Source: Ignelater luminosus
Taxonomy: Eukaryota > Arthropoda > Insecta > Coleoptera > Elateridae
DNA: 64,000 nucleotides
Assembly (NCBI GenBank): GCA_011009095.1
Contig: VTPC01000638.1
Location: 62,001 to 126,000 of the forward strand
Direction: 5' to 3'
The notes under the pieces are model-generated. The model saw only the letters and a program-made list of their open reading frames with translations. It was not told where the DNA came from and ran no database searches. Below, one piece after another: positions 59,403 through 64,000 of this stretch. The stretch's first letter is position 1. Each line of letters begins with the position of its first letter. Both the position numbers and the translations under genes were made by a program.

Positions 59403-61888
59403 CTTATCCAATTAAACCTCACTGCTCTTGATGAACCTTTACATCTCAACAGTGAACGTCAACAACTGATGTCGGAAGCGCCTGCTCATTAAGAATATAA
59501 TCCACTTTTACAAAATTCATATTTTGTCCGTTACAGAAATCTACCTTAAAAAAAGTCTCTATTACTCACTGCTCGCAGAGTTCCTGGTTTTGAATAATGA
59601 CGTTGCAGGCGTCGCACTAGACTTTCATACCAGTCTACTTTATGGGTCTTTTCCCAGATAAACCTAGAAAGTTCAGAATCAACAATTATATTTCCTTTGA
59701 TGGTGTCCGTGACCAATTGGTATCCGAAGGAGCCCGGAACAGCAAGTCTGGTGAGCAAGTGCAACGGGCAAAACCAGAAAAAGTGGCCTTGATGCTCGTT
59801 CATACTAGGGCCGTGAATACAGGAGCTCAAAACGTCGAAGAAGGGGAGGGGGGCAAAAAGTAACCAAGCATAGATTAAGGTTCGATAAAAAAACTGACTT
59901 ATTAATTTAAGGTGACAGAATCGGTATGAGGGCCAGGAATCATGTCAAGATTCTCAAATTCCCTAGTGTGGTCTCTCATAAGAAAACACTATATACATAT
60001 GTATATAGAGCACTCTAATGGCAATAGACACGCTGTACACTGAGCTCTCTCTTTTTAAACTTACTAAGAGAATTTACGATATCTTGAGTTCTAATATTTT
60101 GACTGAAACAATTTACAGCGGTTTGCTTAACTTAGCTTACAATACAAATCTACATGGAACAACCGATGGTCATCAATTACTCCAGTACGTAATGATGATT
60201 TTAAATTCTGCTCATAAAAACAAAAAAAAATTACTTTCACTGGTCGAAATATCTGGTTCACAAAGTCGTCAAAACACACAAATATATTTACCCTACCTGA
60301 AAAGAGGAAGAAACAGTAAATAATAAAAAATGCACTAAGATATATTCACACTTGACAAACAAATAATAATAGTAATTTCATAAAAAAATTGCAAACTTTG
60401 ACAAAAATCAAATCAATGTACGCTGAAGACCATAAATATAAATATAAAAATATTAATTTTATCACGTTGTCAACAATACATTCAGACCATTTAAGTTATG
60501 GCAATAAAAAAAAACCCTCTTAGTTAAAAGGTTATAATAGTAACAAATTATAAGATTTTACTATCTAACTTACGTGTAGAAAAAAAACAAATGAAGTAAA
60601 AAGCTTTTATTCAACAAGAACAAGGTTTAGCTCGCTAAAATTATTGATCCTAATTTTAGCTTTATTTTCGGGTACCCTTCGTTGTAAAATGTACATGCAA
60701 AAATTACCTATGTAGTTGATTATAATACATAAAGAAAGGTAACAAGTACAACTATCAACTTAGAATTACCTTGAATTTAATCGAATAGTTGATATCCAGT
60801 CTTGACGGGAGGCTCCACCGGATTTAAACCCAAAGCATGAATTCTCTCTCAAGTTAACTTGATGTATTCGAATGACGAAGTGGTCGATGACCCTCTCGTG
60901 TTTCAAAACACGATAACATACGCAGAGATGTTTTACTTATTCTACCAACGAAAGTTTGACATACTCAAGTATTATCGATATTTAGAACCGAAATGAAGAT
61001 AACGCCGCATTTACAATCCTAAATTTAATTAGACGCACTTAAAGTAAACACTACTTCATCTTATAAAATGAAGACTTGCAATATTACCTTCATCCATTTG
61101 CAAAAATTCTTAAAATATCTCCGATTAGACAATCGCAAGTAGCCTAAGAAACCACTTTTAAGGAGCTTTGATAATATTTCAACACACGATATAATTTTAC
61201 AGCGGATTCTTTTAACGACATCACTTTATCCCTTAAAAAACTGGATCACACAAGGACCTATATAAGCACAACGCGCACCAATATGCGATGGAAACTTTTA
61301 GGTGTACATTTGCCTACGTTAAAACAAACTCAGGTCGGAACAGCGTCTGGCCGACACAATTTCATGAAATTTGAACAACTGAAGTACAATAAATTTTTTT
61401 TAAAGAAACCGCACGTGCATTTAAGTAAATACCGTGTAAAATAAATGGAAAATGGTTTCAACTAAAGATTTAATAAATAAAAATAACTATTTATATTTGT
61501 AGAATATTAAAATGACGTAAAATTATAAAATGACATTACACAAGATCAGAAGGAGGACAGAGACTTGACAGTTAGGATGTGTTTTGGGCCTTTTTAATAA
61601 AGGAGAGAGTTGAATAACATGCGGTCTTTATTGCATTAACCGTAAGTAATGCTCGGAGGCCTTCCCAGTAAATCGTCCTGTTCGTTATGATAAACCGATT
61701 ATTATTCCTTTTAAAAATAAAGTCGGGTTTGTCTTCCATCTTGGTCTATCATGCAATAGTAAGAATCTCTCTCCTGTTAAAGTTAAAATTTGTGATGTTT
61801 AGATCACCATGGGATCACGTGGGAGAATATCATTCTTCTCTCTATAAATGATTTTTAATAAATTCAACCTCAAAATGCTTTATTGCAG
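59403..61888. other. No recognisable gene; one perfect palindrome
   Basis: The strip 59540-59860 is open on both strands (94 and 73 codons) but matches no family I recognise. A perfect 20-base palindrome, CTATATACATATGTATATAG, lies at 59989-60008. Between 60.3 and 61.9 kb I see only AT-rich sequence. Confidence 0.45.
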
Positions 61889-62029
61889 TGAGGAAATTGT
61901 GACTTTCAGTGGATGGATTCAAGGAAGCGCTTTCTTTTCTAGCTTAGTTAACGTAGAAGTCACTTGTGTCTAGGAGCAGTTAGCACGACGACGAGATGCC
62001 AATGAAAAAGCTTGCTGCTGCTGCTGAAG
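61889..62029 (+). other. Candidate 5' exon with splice signals
   Basis: A possible acceptor (TTTATTGCAG, ending 61888) precedes a non-coding stretch and an ATG at 61996. The frame reads MPMKKLAAAAE and stops abruptly at a good donor, GAAG|GTAAGC, at 62029/62030. The CTG repeat in the coding part and the strong donor make it look like a first coding exon. No downstream exon is recognised in the remaining 2 kb, so it is unproven. Confidence 0.2.
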
Positions 62030-64000
62030 GTAAGCATTGTTCTACAGATTTCTGTCAGCAACTATAGCAACGATTGGAAGAAGTTTTACAAAACTTAAAC
62101 TTATAAAAACTTATCTAAGAAGCACCATGAGATTTTTAGATTATTTTTGGGTTTAGTATAAGAGTTTCCTTCTATTCTTATATTTCTCATCTTTATGCAT
62201 GTGTCTTACTAAATTCTTGAAATAAACTATTTTATCTGTGTATTAACAAAAATACTTTTTCTAAAAGAAACAGGACGACAAGAATTGAATTTATTGAAAT
62301 GTAATGCAAAGGAAAACATTTCACGGTGAGGGATGGCCAAAAGTCTAGCACCGGCGCTGGTTATTAAATCGAAAATAAAATAAATTGAAAAATATCGTAT
62401 TACTAGCCTACAATAGAAGCAGGAACAGTTAAGCCCATCCTAATTACGAATTAAATACAATAGAATAAAATAGGAATATTTTTATAACCAAATGAAAGAA
62501 AAACTTTTAACTGTGCCTAATCTCTATAGAAAACACAGATATTGTTGTAGAAGAATAAAAGAGAAAAACAAGTCAACGTAGACTAATGGAAAGCATGTTA
62601 TTTCTTTTCAAAGATACAATAGAAACAAACTGGGAACTTATACTGGGTGTTTCTTCCCGAAAACAAAAAATTAACTAATCATCTCCAAAAGGATTTAATT
62701 AATAAATTAATGAAATTATAAACCCAATTAATGATAAAGATATCTTCAAAATCGTCGCTCATAGTGGAGTTATGTATTCATGATTAATAGAAGTTTAAGA
62801 TCTCCCCCGCCAAATAAACGAAACTACACTGTATATACGGGGACTTTACTAGTTTTAATTAGTATAGTCATCCTCATTGCTTGGATACAAACTTAAAGTA
62901 CACGATGGAGATTTTCTAATTTTAATTTTGAAATTTAATTACATTTTGCAATTAATTATAATGAAGAAGTTTCAACTTAAATACACTGTTATTTTTAAAA
63001 GTTATTAAATTAAAAATACAAACAGCATTGTGTGCAGTTCAATGCATTGATTGACCTGAGGGTTACTATACTAATTAGAAACAGTTGAAATTTGGCAATA
63101 AAAATTGTCTTAACCTTTTATTAATTATAATGATAACAATCAAAAAATGATTGTTACAGATCTCCTTGGTATTTACTTTATAAAATTAGTTGATATAAAA
63201 AAACACTATTCTTGGTTAATTTCATTTTGACTTCACAAGTAATTTAAAAAAAAACAGTAATTTTAAACAAATCCAAATACAAGAGGAGAGGTTGTCAAGT
63301 ATTTCATAGGTAACGAGCAAGATGTTACGATTCAAGTACCATTCAAACTTCAGCACGTTAGCTTACATTTTGTTTCGATAGTGTGATGTAACGTAAGATG
63401 CGGTACTTCATCAGGAGTGGTAATCTTAGCATGTAAAAATTGGAGAATTCTTGATTTGCATCGATGCTACTCTTGTACGCAAATACAAGGTGTCTCAAGG
63501 TATATGCCTACCTCTACAATCAGTCTTATTTTGAAAGATAGAGATATGAAATTTATGAATGTTTATGAATGACTGGGTGGTAGAATAGTTACGTATGTGG
63601 CACCTGCACAAATCACTTTTGATTTTTGTACAATAAAGTGGTATATTTCTTTTAATCAAACGACTAAGAAAAAAATCTTGCATGTGGTATCATATTTCAT
63701 AGTCTGATAAGTCATATATTCAATTTAATATTAGGACACTTTACTCAATTCGATCCTTATAAGCCTGGGTGATGAACAGGAGTCATTAGAAAACTGAATT
63801 GACAACCCATTGATCTTTACCTGTCACACCACAGGTAATCTGTCTATTGCTAAACTTCAGGTATTTAAAAAAAAGTTCACTACAAACATGACTTTTGTTA
63901 ATCACTTAGATTTATAAAGATCCAATTGAGGTAGACTCTAAAATATGATACCATATATATAGAGAGTGATCATTTTAAAACTTCCCACCTTGAATAACTC
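62030..64000. other. No recognisable gene
   Basis: AT-rich sequence. Two solitary motifs resembling insect repeat termini occur: CTGGGTGTTTCTTCCCG near 62643 and CAAGGTGTCTCAAGG near 63488. Neither has a visible partner. Confidence 0.45.

Overview
This window looks like a repeat-rich, AT-rich intergenic or intronic stretch of an arthropod nuclear genome, most likely an insect. There are no operons, no dense open reading frames and no Shine-Dalgarno structure. The recognisable content is a typical insect transposon set: mariner elements (one clearly of the mauritiana subfamily), RTE-clade LINEs, a Jockey-clade LINE, LTR-retrotransposon pieces and several short non-autonomous inverted-repeat elements. 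A short TTAGG-type array, the usual insect telomere unit, lies inside one inverted-repeat element. I found no confident host protein-coding gene, tRNA, rRNA or CRISPR array. Most open frames of 60-120 codons are chance frames in AT-rich DNA.

Layout. 0.37-2.3 kb: a 5'-truncated RTE-like LINE on the minus strand. 4.1-5.8 kb: two inverted-repeat elements, the second with symmetric TGACGTCA sites. 6.3 kb: a GA microsatellite. 8.8-9.1 kb: a short foldback element with a relative at 47.0-47.4 kb. 9.7-11.7 kb: a decayed RTE/BovB-like LINE on the plus strand. 13.2-13.8 kb: a repeat whose longer inverted relative lies at 34.1-36.4 kb. 14.0-14.4 kb: a tandem duplication. 14.75-15.88 kb: a decayed mariner with imperfect terminal repeats and TA target duplications, next to a retrotransposon gag zinc-knuckle remnant (16.0-16.2 kb). 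20.8-21.1 and 51.2-51.5 kb: two clusters of a GGACGTCC-rich repeat. 30.4-31.3 kb: a tandem repeat followed by a foldback element that encloses the TTAGG-type array. 40.8-43.1 kb: a Jockey LINE with a 10-bp target duplication, a frameshift and a large internal deletion in the reverse transcriptase. 51.7-54.2 kb: an LTR with a tRNA-Lys-like primer-binding site, interrupted by a nearly complete mauritiana-type mariner (52.0-53.3 kb).

No autonomous element here looks intact. The mariner at 52-53 kb is closest, but it has lost the first catalytic aspartate through two deletions that together keep the frame, and it carries a later frameshift. I saw no convincing undescribed coding system. The most unusual items are the TTAGG-containing foldback, the GGACGTCC repeat family, the symmetric CRE-bearing element and the mariner nested in an LTR.
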